A stretch of DNA of 64,000 nt from CAVWGP01 sp963754645 (GCA_963754645.1 CAVWGP010000011.1:806001-870000), one strand, 5' to 3'. Positions 51,845 through 60,985 are shown, counted from the stretch's first letter. Numbers and translations are program-made. The notes: generated by a model not told the origin, from the sequence alone.

Positions 51845-52053
51845 GCGCGGCGACGCGGCCGCTGTCGGCGGAATTCCGGCGTCGGCACAGCGGCGTCCAT
51901 TGGTCGGATATTGCCAAAATGCGAGACCGGCTTATCCACCACTATTTCGGTGTCAACTGGGACATCGTTTGGGACGTCATCCGGACAAAACTTCCTGAGT
52001 TGAAGGCCGCGCTTGCGGCCATGCCCGTCAACGGCAAAAAGAAGCCGCGCTGA
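51837..52053 (+). pseudogene. HEPN (DUF86) toxin remnant
   Basis: The in-frame 3' portion encodes 'AEFRRRHSGVHWSDIAKMRD', then 'RLIHHYFGVNWDIVWDVI', matching the C-terminal half of DUF86/HepT toxins with the Rx4-6H RNase motif (R-D-R-L-I-H-H). A candidate ATG at 51837, overlapping the antitoxin gene end, opens a different frame. Even when joined, only about 70 residues exist against about 110 in the family; the N-terminal helices are missing. I read this as an internally deleted toxin gene. Confidence 0.7.
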
Positions 52054-52159
52054 GGAGATTGTTGCGTCAATCGATGCGAGCCGGACGCGAGAATTCCGCG
52101 CCAGTCTCGCCTTGACTTTCACCTCCCGTGACTGGCTAATCCCGCCACGAAGCCTCTGA

Positions 52160-52374
52160 CCGCGCCGGGAGAGGGCGATCGGCTGCCGTTGGCGGCGGAT
52201 CGACGCCGAAGGAGCAACCGCCCCGGAAACTCTCAGGCCCACGGACCGGCGCGCGAGGCAACTCTGGAAAGCGGAACGGCGTCCCGAGCGGATCGGGCCG
52301 CCGGGTCCCACCGACGGAGTAAGCGGCGCGCAACGAGCGCCGTGAATCTCTCAGGTACCGCGACAGAGTGGGGC
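52160..52374 (+). promoter_or_regulatory. Tandem glycine riboswitch upstream of gcvT
   Basis: Two aptamers in series. The first (about 52161-52272) has the conserved CGCCGAAGGAGCAA and GAAACTCTCAGGC blocks and a CTCTGGAAAGCGG end. The second (about 52276-52374) has CCGACGGAGTAAG, GAATCTCTCAGGTACCG and GACAGAGTGGGG. It lies 70 bases before the gcvT start, the classical position for switching on the glycine cleavage genes when glycine is high. Confidence 0.92.
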
Positions 52375-52444
52375 GCCGTTTCCAGCACGCCGCGGCGACG
52401 CGCCGTGCCTGAAGCGTCGCCAACCGATATTCGCGGATGCCGTT

Positions 52445-53566
52445 GTGACCGAACCAGGCTCATCGCCGCTCAATACCACGCCGCTGCACGCGCTGCACAA
52501 ATCGCTGGGCGCGCGCTTGGTGCCGTTCGCCGGTTATGAAATGCCGGTGCAATATCCCGGCGGAATTCTCAAGGAGCACGAGCATTGCCGCACCAAGGCG
52601 GCGCTGTTCGACGTCTCGCATATGGGCCAGGCGCGGCTGCGCGGCGCCGATGCCGTGGCCGCGCTCGAAACCCTGGTGCCCGGCGATATCGCCGGGCTCG
52701 CCGTCGATCGCATGCGCTACACGCAGTTCACCAGCGAGAGCGGCGGCATTCTCGACGACCTGGTGGTCACGCGCCGGGCCGATCATGTTTTTCTCGTCGT
52801 CAATGCCGGGCGGAAGGAATTCGATTTCGCCCATCTCGCCCGGCACTTGAAGCCGCGCGGCGTGGCGCTGGACCTGCTCGGCGACCGCGCGCTGCTGGCG
52901 CTGCAGGGCCCCGCCGCCGTTGCCGTGATGCGGCGCCTGGCGCCGCCGGCGGCGGCGCTCGCCTTCTTGCAGGGCGCCGATCTCGCGCTCGACGGCTTGG
53001 CGTGCTTCGTCACCCGCTCGGGCTATACGGGCGAAGACGGGTTCGAGATTTCGCTCGCGGCCGGCGAAGCGGAGCGGCTCGCCAAGCGCCTGCTCGCCGA
53101 GCCCGAAGTGGCGCCGGTCGGCCTCGGCGCGCGCGACTCGCTGCGGCTTGAGGCCGGGCTTTGTCTTTACGGCCACGATATCGACGAAACCACCTCGCCG
53201 GTCGAGGCGGCCTTGACCTGGTCGATCGGCAAGCGCCGGCGCGAGCACGGCGGCTTTCCCGGCGCCGCGCGCATTCTCGGCGAGATCGGGACCGGTCCCG
53301 CGCGCAAGCGCGTCGGCATCAAGCCCGAAGGCCGCGTGCCGGCGCGCGAAGGCAGCGAAATCCGCGACGCGGCGGGCCGCGCCATCGGCACGGTGACGAG
53401 CGGCGGCTTCGGCGCCACCGCGGGCGGGCCGATCGCCATGGGCTATGTCGCGGCGGCGTCGGCCAAGCCGGGCACGCCGGTGCAACTCATGGTGCGCAAC
53501 GAGGCGCGCCCCGGCACGGTCGCGGCGCTGCCCTTCGTCGCGACGCGCTACGCAAAAACCAAATAG
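52445..53566 (+). CDS. gcvT: Glycine cleavage system T protein (aminomethyltransferase)
   Basis: The protein has 373 residues from a GTG at 52445. 'LVPFAGYEMPVQYPGGILKE' and 'FDVSHMGQARLRG' open the folate-binding fold, and 'TSGGFGATAGGPIAMGYV' and 'RSGYTGEDGFEISL' are conserved T-protein blocks. It transfers the one-carbon unit from aminomethyl-lipoyl H protein to tetrahydrofolate. It lies directly below the glycine riboswitch and 17 bases before gcvH. Confidence 0.95.
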   Translation: MTEPGSSPLNTTPLHALHKSLGARLVPFAGYEMPVQYPGGILKEHEHCRTKAALFDVSHMGQARLRGADAVAALETLVPGDIAGLAVDRMRYTQFTSESGGILDDLVVTRRADHVFLVVNAGRKEFDFAHLARHLKPRGVALDLLGDRALLALQGPAAVAVMRRLAPPAAALAFLQGADLALDGLACFVTRSGYTGEDGFEISLAAGEAERLAKRLLAEPEVAPVGLGARDSLRLEAGLCLYGHDIDETTSPVEAALTWSIGKRRREHGGFPGAARILGEIGTGPARKRVGIKPEGRVPAREGSEIRDAAGRAIGTVTSGGFGATAGGPIAMGYVAAASAKPGTPVQLMVRNEARPGTVAALPFVATRYAKTK

Positions 53567-53583
53567 CAATCGAGGAACGGCCG

Positions 53584-53958
53584 ATGGCGAAAAAATACAG
53601 CAAGGAACACGAATGGATCAACGTCGCTGGCGATATCGGCACCGTCGGAATCACGGATTACGCGCAACAACAGCTCGGCGACGTGGTGTTCGTCGAATTG
53701 CCGAAGATCGGCGTCACGGCGGAGCAGAACGGCCAGATCGCCGTCGTCGAATCGGTCAAGGCGGCGAGCGAAATTTACGCCCCGGTTTCGGGCACGGTCA
53801 CGGCCGTCAACGAGGCCTTGGTCAAGGAGCCGCAGCTCGTCAATCAATCGGCCGAAGAGCGCGGCTGGTTCTTCAAAATGAAGCTGGCCAAGCCCGGCGA
53901 ACTGACCGGGCTGATGGATTTGGCGCAATACCAGTCGCTGATCGACGGCAAGGCCTAG
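53584..53958 (+). CDS. gcvH: Glycine cleavage system H protein
   Basis: The protein has 124 residues. 'YSKEHEWINVAGDIGTVGIT' and the lipoylation-site Lys in 'VVESVKAASEIYAPVSG' identify it. It carries the aminomethyl group between P, T and L proteins on lipoate. A GAGGAACGG site precedes the ATG. The L protein is not in the window, as it is normally shared. Confidence 0.96.
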   Translation: MAKKYSKEHEWINVAGDIGTVGITDYAQQQLGDVVFVELPKIGVTAEQNGQIAVVESVKAASEIYAPVSGTVTAVNEALVKEPQLVNQSAEERGWFFKMKLAKPGELTGLMDLAQYQSLIDGKA

Positions 53959-53988
53959 CCGCAACAACATCCAAGCGCGAGAGCGACC

Positions 53989-56880
53989 ATGAATGTGATT
54001 CCGGGCGCCGCCCGTCCCACGCTCGATGCCCTCGAACAGCGCGACGCCTTCCTGCGCCGCCATATCGGCCCTTCCGAGGCCGAGTTGCGCGCCATGCTCG
54101 GCGCGCTCGGCGCGGGCTCGCTCGCTATCTTGATCGATCAGGCGATGCCCGATGCGATCCACGATCGCGCGGCGCTCGATCTGCCGCCGGCGCAATCCGA
54201 GCACGCGGTGCGCGCCCGCATCGCCGAAATCGCGGCCAAGAACCGCGTCGTGAAATCGATGATCGGGCTCGGCTACTACGGCTGCGTCACGCCCGCGGTC
54301 ATCCGCCGCAACGTGCTGGAAAATCCCGGCTGGTACACGGCCTATACGCCCTATCAGCCGGAGATTTCGCAAGGCCGGCTGGAATTGCTGCTGTGCTACC
54401 AGACCATGATCGGCGATTTGACCGGCCTCGAAATCGCCAATGCCTCGATGCTCGACGAGGCGACGGCGGCGGCCGAGGCGATGACCATGGCGCGTCGCGT
54501 CGGCAAGAGCCGGAGCAATGCGTTTTTCATCGCGTCGCATTGCCATCCGCAGACCATCGCCGTGACGCGACAACGCGCCGAGCCGCTTGGCATCGAAATC
54601 GTCGTCGGCGATCCGCGGCGCGATCTCGATGCCGCGAAAGTGTTCGGCGCCCTGCTGCAATATCCCGATACCGAGGGCGCGATTGCGGATTACGCCGATA
54701 TCGCGAAGGCGCTGCACGCGGCCGACGCGCTGCTCGTGGTCGCGACCGATCTGCTGGCGCTCACCTTGCTGGCGCCGCCGGGCGAGTGGGGCGCCGATAT
54801 CGCCGTGGGTTCGAGCCAGCGCTTCGGCGTCCCGCTCGGCTTCGGCGGGCCGCATGCCGGATTTCTCGCGACGAAGGACGCGCACAAGCGCAACCTGCCG
54901 GGCCGCCTGGTCGGCGTGTCGATCGACGCCAAGGGCAAGCCCGCTTATCGCCTCGCCTTGCAAACCCGCGAGCAGCATATCCGGCGCGAGAAGGCGACGA
55001 GCAATATCTGCACCGCGCAAGTGCTGCTCGCCGTCATGGCCGCGCTCTACGCGGCGTGGCACGGGCCCGACGGCCTGGCGACGATCGCGCGCCGGGTGAA
55101 CCGGCTCGCCGCCGCGCTGGCGGCGGGCTTGAAGCGTTTGGGATTCGCCGTCGGCGCCGAGAATTTTTTCGGCACGGTTGCGGTCGCAGCACCGGGCAAG
55201 GCGGACCAAATCGTGGCGCGCGCGCTCGGCGAAGGCATCAATATCCGCCGCCTCGACGCCGGCCGCGTTTCCTTGGCGCTCGACGAAACCACGTCGCGCG
55301 CCGATATCGCCGCGATCTGGCGCGCCTTCGCCGGCGCGGCGCCGCCGTTCACCGTCGAGCAGATCGACGCCGAGGCGGCGGATCCTGTTCCGCCGGTTTT
55401 GCGCCGGCGCTCGAAATTTCTCACCCACCCCTCGTTCAATTTCTGGCACAGCGAAACCGAGATGATGCGCTTCTTGAAGCGCCTCGAGGACAAGGATATC
55501 GCGCTCAACCGCTCGATGATTCCGCTCGGCTCGTGCACGATGAAGCTCAACGCGGCGGCGGAAATGGAGCCGGTGACCTGGCCGGGCTTCGCCGAGATGC
55601 ATCCCTTCGTGCCGGCCGATCAGGCGCTGGGCTATGCCGAGCTCATTCGCGAACTCGAGGAAGCGCTGGCGAAAATCACCGGCATGGCGGCGGTGAGCCT
55701 GCAGCCCAATGCCGGCTCGCAGGGCGAATATGCCGGGCTGCTGCTGATCCGCGCCTGGCACCGCGCGCGCGGCGAGGTCGGGCGCAATATCTGCCTGATC
55801 CCGAGCTCGGCGCACGGCACCAATCCGGCGAGCGCGGTGATGGCCGGCATGGACGTCGTCGTCGTCGCCTGCGACGCGAGCGGCAACATCGATGTTGCCG
55901 ATCTCCGCGCCAAGGCGGCGCAACACCAGGCGAAGCTCGCGGCGCTGATGGTCACCTATCCGTCGACGCACGGCGTATTCGAGGAAGCGATCGTCGAGAT
56001 TTGCGCCGCGATCCACGATGCCGGCGGCCAAGTCTACATGGACGGCGCCAACATGAACGCCCTGGTCGGCCTCGCCCGGCCGGGTCGCTTCGGCCCCGAC
56101 GTGATGCATCTCAATTTGCACAAGACGTTTTGCATCCCGCATGGCGGCGGCGGGCCGGGCATCGGGCCGATCGCCGTTTCCGCGCATCTGGCGAAATTCC
56201 TGCCCGGCCATCCGCTGCGCCCGGATTGCGGCGGCAGCGCCGCGATCGGCCCGGTTTCGGCCGCCCCCTGGGGCAGCGCCGCGATCCTGCCGATCTCGTG
56301 GACCTATATCCGCCTGATGGGTGCGGAAGGCGTCAAGCGCGCGACCGAGATCGCGATCCTCAACGCCAATTACGTCGCCGCGCGGCTGGCGCCGCATTTC
56401 CCCGTGCTCTACACCGGCAAGCACGGGCGCGTGGCGCATGAATGCATCGTCGATCTCCGGCCGCTCAAGGAATGGGCGTCGGCGGAGGACGTGGCCAAGC
56501 GCCTCATGGATTTCGGCTTCCACGCGCCGACGATGTCGTTCCCCGTCGCCGGCACGCTGATGATCGAGCCGACCGAGAGCGAATCGAAGGCCGAGCTCGA
56601 CCGCTTCTGCGACGCCATGATCCGCATCCGCGCCGAGATCCGCGCGGTCGAGGACGGACGCTGGCCCAAGACCGACAACCCGCTCGTCAACGCGCCGCAC
56701 GGCGCCGCCGAGCTGCTTGCCGAACACTGGGCCCATCCCTATACACGCGCCGAGGCGGCCTATCCGCTGCCTTGGGTGGCGGCGGCGAAATATTGGCCGC
56801 CGGTGGCGCGGATCGACAATGTCTACGGCGACCGCAACATCGTGTGCGCCTGCCCGCCGATCGAGGCCTATGCGGCCTAA
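53989..56880 (+). CDS. gcvP: Glycine dehydrogenase (decarboxylating), full-length P protein
   Basis: The protein has 963 residues, the fused single-chain form (not GcvPA/GcvPB). 'RHIGPSEAELRAMLGALG' is the N-terminal start, the PLP Lys is in 'NLHKTFCIPHGGGGPG', and 'SWTYIRLMGAEGVKRATEIA' and 'HECIVDLRPLK' follow. It decarboxylates glycine and loads the H-protein lipoate. It is third gene of the riboswitch-controlled gcvTHP operon, 30 bases after gcvH. Confidence 0.97.
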   Translation: MNVIPGAARPTLDALEQRDAFLRRHIGPSEAELRAMLGALGAGSLAILIDQAMPDAIHDRAALDLPPAQSEHAVRARIAEIAAKNRVVKSMIGLGYYGCVTPAVIRRNVLENPGWYTAYTPYQPEISQGRLELLLCYQTMIGDLTGLEIANASMLDEATAAAEAMTMARRVGKSRSNAFFIASHCHPQTIAVTRQRAEPLGIEIVVGDPRRDLDAAKVFGALLQYPDTEGAIADYADIAKALHAADALLVVATDLLALTLLAPPGEWGADIAVGSSQRFGVPLGFGGPHAGFLATKDAHKRNLPGRLVGVSIDAKGKPAYRLALQTREQHIRREKATSNICTAQVLLAVMAALYAAWHGPDGLATIARRVNRLAAALAAGLKRLGFAVGAENFFGTVAVAAPGKADQIVARALGEGINIRRLDAGRVSLALDETTSRADIAAIWRAFAGAAPPFTVEQIDAEAADPVPPVLRRRSKFLTHPSFNFWHSETEMMRFLKRLEDKDIALNRSMIPLGSCTMKLNAAAEMEPVTWPGFAEMHPFVPADQALGYAELIRELEEALAKITGMAAVSLQPNAGSQGEYAGLLLIRAWHRARGEVGRNICLIPSSAHGTNPASAVMAGMDVVVVACDASGNIDVADLRAKAAQHQAKLAALMVTYPSTHGVFEEAIVEICAAIHDAGGQVYMDGANMNALVGLARPGRFGPDVMHLNLHKTFCIPHGGGGPGIGPIAVSAHLAKFLPGHPLRPDCGGSAAIGPVSAAPWGSAAILPISWTYIRLMGAEGVKRATEIAILNANYVAARLAPHFPVLYTGKHGRVAHECIVDLRPLKEWASAEDVAKRLMDFGFHAPTMSFPVAGTLMIEPTESESKAELDRFCDAMIRIRAEIRAVEDGRWPKTDNPLVNAPHGAAELLAEHWAHPYTRAEAAYPLPWVAAAKYWPPVARIDNVYGDRNIVCACPPIEAYAA

Positions 56881-56895
56881 CGCTGAGGAGCGGCA

Positions 56896-57639
56896 ATGCG
56901 AGCGACGGGTTTGGCATTTTTTCTCGGCGGGCTCGCGCTCGCCTTTGCGCTGGCCGGCGCCGCGCCGGCCAGGGCGCAGGGCGGCGACTTCAAAGCCGCC
57001 AAGGCCGCCTATGACGGCAAGCAATTCGACGACGCATTGAAGCTGCTGCGTCCGCTCGCCGATCGCGGCGACCGCAACGCGCAATTCCTGATCGGCGAGT
57101 TTTATTTTTTCGGACTCGGCCGCACCGAGAAAAACGACGCCGAAGCGCTGCGCTGGTATCGCGGACCGGCCGATTCCGGCCATGCCGAAGCCATTTATCG
57201 CATGGGCTATCTCCACGCCACCGGCCAGGGCGTCGGCCAGAGCGGGTCGCAGGCGGCGGAGTGGTGGCTCAAGGCGGCGGCGAAAAATCACCGCCCCAGC
57301 ATCGTCGCGCTCGGCGATCTCTATTACGAAGGCCTGTTCATCCGCACCGACGAGCGCCTCGCCCGCCAATGGCTAAGCCGCGCCGCGCTGGTTGGCGAAA
57401 CCGAATCGATGTTCAAGCTCGGCCTCAACCTGTTGCGCTCCGCGCGCATCCCCAACGACCACCGCCGCGCCTATGCTTGGCTCTACATCGCGGCGGCGCG
57501 CGGCCACGACGGCGCCAAGGGCTTTCTCGCGCGCAACCAGAAGTTGTTCGCGCCGCACGAGGTCAAGCGCGGCGAAGCCTGGGGCAAGGAATTCATCAAC
57601 AAGAACATCCCGCCGCCGGCGCGGCCCGACGAAACATAG
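56896..57639 (+). CDS. Secreted Sel1-repeat protein
   Basis: The protein has 247 residues. It has a signal peptide ('GLALAFALAGAAPARAQGG') and then tandem Sel1-like repeats ('LIGEFYFFGLGRTEKNDAEA', 'RMGYLHATGQGVGQS', 'LGDLYYEGLFIRTDERLAR', 'KLGLNLLRSARIPNDHRRA'), each a TPR-like helix pair for protein binding in the periplasm. The end is rich in Lys/Pro. It follows gcvP by 15 bases and could be cotranscribed, though no functional link with glycine cleavage is evident. Confidence 0.88.
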   Translation: MRATGLAFFLGGLALAFALAGAAPARAQGGDFKAAKAAYDGKQFDDALKLLRPLADRGDRNAQFLIGEFYFFGLGRTEKNDAEALRWYRGPADSGHAEAIYRMGYLHATGQGVGQSGSQAAEWWLKAAAKNHRPSIVALGDLYYEGLFIRTDERLARQWLSRAALVGETESMFKLGLNLLRSARIPNDHRRAYAWLYIAAARGHDGAKGFLARNQKLFAPHEVKRGEAWGKEFINKNIPPPARPDET

Positions 57640-57673
57640 GCCGGCACGGCCGTTGGATCGCGGCCGATTTTCC

Positions 57674-57740
57674 CAACGATTCCCGAAGATGATCGTTTTT
57701 GGGAGTTGGGAAAAACGCCGGCGATGATCACCTTCGGCGA
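57674..57740. repeat. Repeat B, long unit (second locus)
   Basis: CCCAACGATTCCCGAAGATG, then GAGTTGGGAAAAAC and GCGATGATCACCTTCGGC. It matches the unit at 17876-17940 nearly base for base in its conserved parts. The outer CCGAAG/CTTCGG arms and the inner CCCAAC/GTTGGG arms are inverted. It lies shortly after the Sel1 gene. Confidence 0.75.
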
Positions 57741-57899
57741 GGCGGCCGATCCGCGGCGCAGGCCGGCGGATTATGGGCAAGTGAGCCGCGAGTCTTGGTG
57801 GCCGCCTTCCGCGCCAAGTCCTTGATCTTCCCGAAGGCCGCGAAGACTAAAACCAACCGACAGATTTCGCAACTCGTCGACCGCTGCACAACCAGCGTG

Positions 57900-57937
57900 C
57901 GTCCTTCGGAGCAACCGTCCGGCTGCCCCGAAGGACG
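57900..57937. terminator. Hairpin between convergent genes
   Basis: CGTCCTTCGG pairs perfectly with CCGAAGGACG, with an added GCA/TGC inside. It lies between the Sel1 and YCII genes, which converge, and is a possible bidirectional terminator. Neither side has a long T tract, so the role is tentative. Confidence 0.45.
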
Positions 57938-57986
57938 TACAATGAACGTGCAGCGCCCGATGAGTTAGTATTGCTGTTCATTGGCA

Positions 57987-58283
57987 TTATCCAGACACCG
58001 GCAATTCGCGGATTTCGACGGTACCGCCGGCCTCGTAAACCGGATTTCCCTGAACCAGTTCTCGTGCATGGTTCAAATCGCGCGCTTCGATCTTCACGTA
58101 GCCTACGATTTGACGGCTGACATCGGGGACAGGGCCGGACCGTCGCATGCAGAAGCCCGGGCCAATCGCACTCCCGCGCCGTAGCGCGCCCGCGGAACTC
58201 AGCATGTCGAGATACGGTTGCCAGTTCTCAGTCTTGCCGTCCGGATCGTCGTCACCGTGCATGAGTAAAATGAAGTCAGCCAA
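57987..58283 (-). CDS. YCII-related domain protein
   Basis: The protein has 98 residues from a TTG at 58283 preceded by GAGGA; an in-frame ATG at 58262 would remove the first strand 'LADFILLMHGDD', and an upstream ATG at 58382 would add unconserved residues. 'FILLMHGDDDPDG', 'GSAIGPGFCMRRSGP' and 'VGYVKIEARDLNHARELVQG' fit the YCII/DGPF dimeric alpha-beta barrel family (often linked to ECF sigma factors). Its function is unknown; no sigma-factor gene is nearby. Confidence 0.75.
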   Translation of the reverse strand: MADFILLMHGDDDPDGKTENWQPYLDMLSSAGALRRGSAIGPGFCMRRSGPVPDVSRQIVGYVKIEARDLNHARELVQGNPVYEAGGTVEIRELPVSG

Positions 58284-58825
58284 AATCGGTTCCTCAAAGC
58301 GTTGCGCTGCAGATGAGTGCTGAAGATAACGGCAGTTCAGGGCCAGGTGCCCGCCTGTCGAGGCGGTCCCGGCATGCACCAATTCATACGGATAGCAGTT
58401 TCGGGGTCCGGGGCGAATTGATTGCGGACTTGGCGCGGCGCGGAAAGCAGGCAGGTCGGGGACCCGCCGCTACGGATCGATCGGCCATTAACGTCCTCGC
58501 CGTTCGCCTCACTTCAACGCACGGCGAGCCGGGCCTCGTCGCACGCCGTGTGGTCCGCGGCCCGGTGGCCTACCTCTTTCACACGGCGTTCGACGCAAAT
58601 TTGCTTGTCCCAATGGCGTCATCCCGAGCGAGCCACCGCCGAAGGCGGTGGTCGTCGTCGGATCGCGCAGCGATCCGCGGGACCTCGGGCGGACGAGCGT
58701 CGTGCCGTCAAGCGCGGTGTGGCTCGTCCGGTCGAGGTTCCTCCACTGCGCGCGCTCGCGCGCGCGTCCGACGCCTTTGGCGTCGGCTCGGTCGGGATGA
58801 CGTGGCGCGCCTCGTAACCGCTGCG
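58284..58825. other. Intergenic region of about 540 bases
   Basis: Most of this stretch is repeat A copy 3 (58578-58806). The rest, 58284-58577, shows no gene with family features. It separates the YCII gene from the end of the F0 operon; both are on the minus strand. Confidence 0.5.
58578..58806 (+). repeat. Dispersed repeat A, copy 3
   Basis: It starts TTCACACGGCGTTCGACGC and contains GTCATCCCGAGCG, the hairpin CCACCGCCGAAGGCGGTGG, CGGATCGCGCAGCGATCCG, GGACGAGCGTCGTGCCGTCA, GGTCGAGGTTCCTCCACT and a final TCGGTCGGGATGACG. It is longer than copy 2 in the centre, with two extra small hairpins. It could serve as the 3' structure of the F0 operon. Confidence 0.8.
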
Positions 58826-59428
58826 CTACTGCAGCCGTTTCGGCACGTCCTCGATCGCGTCGTCGATCAGGGTTGCGGCGCTGTTGTCGTCGAGGCGGGC
58901 GACGAGCATGGTGCGGGTCGCGGCGATGGCGAGGTCGGCGGCGAGGTTGCGCAGCTCGGCCACGGCTTGCGCCTCGGCCTGGGCGATGCGGTCGAGCGCT
59001 TGGCGCTCGCGGCGTTTCAGCGACGCGTCGAGTTCGGCCGCGGCCTTGGCCCGAATGCGCTGCGCTTCGTCTTCGGCTTGCGTCAGCATGGCGGCGGCTT
59101 CGGCGAGCGCGTCGCGCTGCTTCCTCTGATAATCGGCGAGCAGGGCTTGCGCTTCCTCGCGCAGGCGCTCGGCCTGGTCGATCTCCTGCTTGATTTTCGC
59201 CGCGCGCGCATCGAGCGCGCCGACGATGGATTTGCCGGCCTTCCAGGTGACGATGCCGATGAACAGGACGAAGGCGACGAGGACCCAAAAGGTCTCGCCC
59301 TTGAAATCGAAAACTTCCTTGAACCAGCCGGCGATCGTGCCCGGCTTGTCGTCGGCGAGCGGGCCTTTCGACTTGTCGCCGACGGCGGCCAGGAGCGAGA
59401 AACTTATTTCGCCCAAACGATCCAACAT
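58826..59428 (-). CDS. atpF: ATP synthase F0 subunit b
   Basis: The protein has 200 residues. An N-terminal membrane helix ('ETFWVLVAFVLFIGIVTW') is followed by a long charged coiled coil ('KIKQEIDQAERLREEAQALL' and onward). 'AIAATRTMLVARLDD' near the C-terminus contacts delta. It is last gene of the F0 operon; its ATG overlaps the atpF' stop region by 1 base. It is one of two b-type subunits forming the peripheral stalk heterodimer. Confidence 0.93.
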   Translation of the reverse strand: MLDRLGEISFSLLAAVGDKSKGPLADDKPGTIAGWFKEVFDFKGETFWVLVAFVLFIGIVTWKAGKSIVGALDARAAKIKQEIDQAERLREEAQALLADYQRKQRDALAEAAAMLTQAEDEAQRIRAKAAAELDASLKRRERQALDRIAQAEAQAVAELRNLAADLAIAATRTMLVARLDDNSAATLIDDAIEDVPKRLQ

Positions 59429-59922
59429 CAGCCGCGCTCCCGTGCCGCCGCGCTGACGGCGGCGTTCGCCGCCGCGGCATCGACCTTGACACCAATAAGC
59501 CGGTTGACGGCGTCGCGCGCCAGATCCGCCGACACGGCCTGGATATTGGCGAGTGCCGCCTGCCGCGCCGTGGCGATCGAGTCCTCGGCGGTCTTGATCT
59601 GCCGCGTCAGGCGCTGGCCGAGCGCGTCCTGTGCCGCGGTGGCCTTGGCTTGCGCCTCGTTCGCCGTGCGGCGCAGCACCACCTGGGCTTTCTCGCGGCC
59701 CTCGGCGACGGCGGCCTGGTATTGCGCCAGGATTTTCTCGGCATCGGCCTTGAACGCGGCGGCGCGTTCGAGATCGCCGGAAATCTTCTGCTGGCGCGCG
59801 TCGAGCACTTGCGCCACGCGCGGCAAGGCGACGCCGCGCAGGAAGAAATACAGCGCGGCCATGCAGACCGTGAGCCAGAAGATCTGCGAGAGATAGCTAT
59901 AAAGCTGGTCGGTTTGCGGCAT
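59428..59922 (-). CDS. atpG2: ATP synthase F0 subunit b'
   Basis: The protein has 164 residues. 'QIFWLTVCMAALYFFLRGVA' is the membrane helix, followed by 'LPRVAQVLDARQQKISGDLE' and a helical coiled coil. The second, diverged b subunit is normal in alphaproteobacteria and phototrophs. It pairs with b to hold F1 still. It lies between atpE (58 bases) and atpF. Confidence 0.92.
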   Translation of the reverse strand: MPQTDQLYSYLSQIFWLTVCMAALYFFLRGVALPRVAQVLDARQQKISGDLERAAAFKADAEKILAQYQAAVAEGREKAQVVLRRTANEAQAKATAAQDALGQRLTRQIKTAEDSIATARQAALANIQAVSADLARDAVNRLIGVKVDAAAANAAVSAAARERG

Positions 59923-59980
59923 CGACGCCCTCGGAATGCGCGATCCGGCGCCGCGGCGGCGCGGCGCCGGATCGGTGCTT

Positions 59981-60205
59981 CTAGGATCCGAGGATGATGA
60001 AGGCCATGACCAGCGCGAACAGCGCGATGGCCTCGGTCACGGCGAAGCCGATCCAGATGAAGGCGCCGATATCGCCCTTCGAGGCCGGGTTGCGCGCGAG
60101 CGCGGCGATATAGGCCGCCCACACATTGCCGACGCCGATACCGGCGCCGATCACGCCCATCGTCGCCAGGCCGACGCCGATCATCTTAGCAGCTTGAAGA
60201 TCCAT
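59981..60205 (-). CDS. atpE: ATP synthase F0 subunit c
   Basis: The protein has 74 residues in two helices. 'GVIGAGIGVGNVWAAYIAAL' holds the Gly-rich first helix and 'RNP' the loop. The ion-binding carboxylate is the Glu in 'GFAVTEAIALFALVMAFIIL'. It carries protons through the rotor ring; no Na+-type ligand set is evident. Confidence 0.96.
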   Translation of the reverse strand: MDLQAAKMIGVGLATMGVIGAGIGVGNVWAAYIAALARNPASKGDIGAFIWIGFAVTEAIALFALVMAFIILGS

Positions 60206-60253
60206 AGGTCCGTTCCTTTCCAGAGAAAACTATGCGCGGGCGCCGCCGGCGCC

Positions 60254-60985
60254 CTAGTGCATGTGGAGCGCGTCGTTGATGTAGACGCAGGTGAGAATCG
60301 CGAAAACATAGGCCTGCACGAAGGCAACGAGAAACTCCAGGCCGATGAGGGCGAACACGATGACGAGCGGCAAAACGCCGACCAGGCCCATCGCCGGCAC
60401 GAAACCCGCCAGGACCTTCAACAGCGCGTGTCCCGCCAGCATATTGGCGAACAGGCGCACCGAAAGGCTGATCGGCCGCGACAGATAGGAAATCAGCTCG
60501 ATGAGGACGACGAGCGGCCAGAGCACGATGGGCACGCCGGCCGGCGCGAAGAAGCTGAAGAAATGCGCGCCGTGCTTGACGAAGCCCAGGATCGTCACGC
60601 CGACGAAAATCACCGCCGCGAGCGCGAAGGTCACGGCGATATGGCTGGTGAAGGTGAACACGCCCGGGATCATGCCCAGCAGGTTGCCGAACAGGATGAA
60701 CATGAAGAGCGTGAAAATCAGCGGGAAATATTTGCGGCCTTCGTTGCCCGCGGTCTCGCGGATCAAATTGGCCACGAACTCGTAGCTCATTTCGGCGACC
60801 GATTGCAGGCGGCCCGGCACCAGGCCGCGCCGGCCCATGCCCGTGGTCATCAGCAGGCAAACCAAGGCGACGGCCAAGACCATCGACAGCGACGAATTGG
60901 TGAACGTGATGTCCCAGCTGCCGATCTTGATCGGGATCAGCGGCTTGATCAGAAACTGTTCCAGCGGTGAGTGTTTTTCCGCCAA
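60254..60985 (-). CDS. atpB: ATP synthase F0 subunit a
   Basis: The protein has 243 residues from a TTG at 60985, with GGGGGAGA just upstream; the open frame extends 132 bases into atpI without conservation. 'SPLEQFLIKPLIPIKIG' opens the protein. The essential Arg is in 'PISLSVRLFANMLAGH', and 'LEFLVAFVQAYVFAILTCVY' the last helices. It forms the proton half-channels. It starts 19 bases after atpI and ends 48 bases before atpE. Confidence 0.94.
   Translation of the reverse strand: MAEKHSPLEQFLIKPLIPIKIGSWDITFTNSSLSMVLAVALVCLLMTTGMGRRGLVPGRLQSVAEMSYEFVANLIRETAGNEGRKYFPLIFTLFMFILFGNLLGMIPGVFTFTSHIAVTFALAAVIFVGVTILGFVKHGAHFFSFFAPAGVPIVLWPLVVLIELISYLSRPISLSVRLFANMLAGHALLKVLAGFVPAMGLVGVLPLVIVFALIGLEFLVAFVQAYVFAILTCVYINDALHMH

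Noticed and set aside
53548..57369. A 1273-residue open frame opposite gcvP and gcvH
   Set aside because: It is the antisense of well-supported genes in a GC-rich genome where stop codons are rare; the composition is Arg/Ala/Gly/His-rich with no domain.
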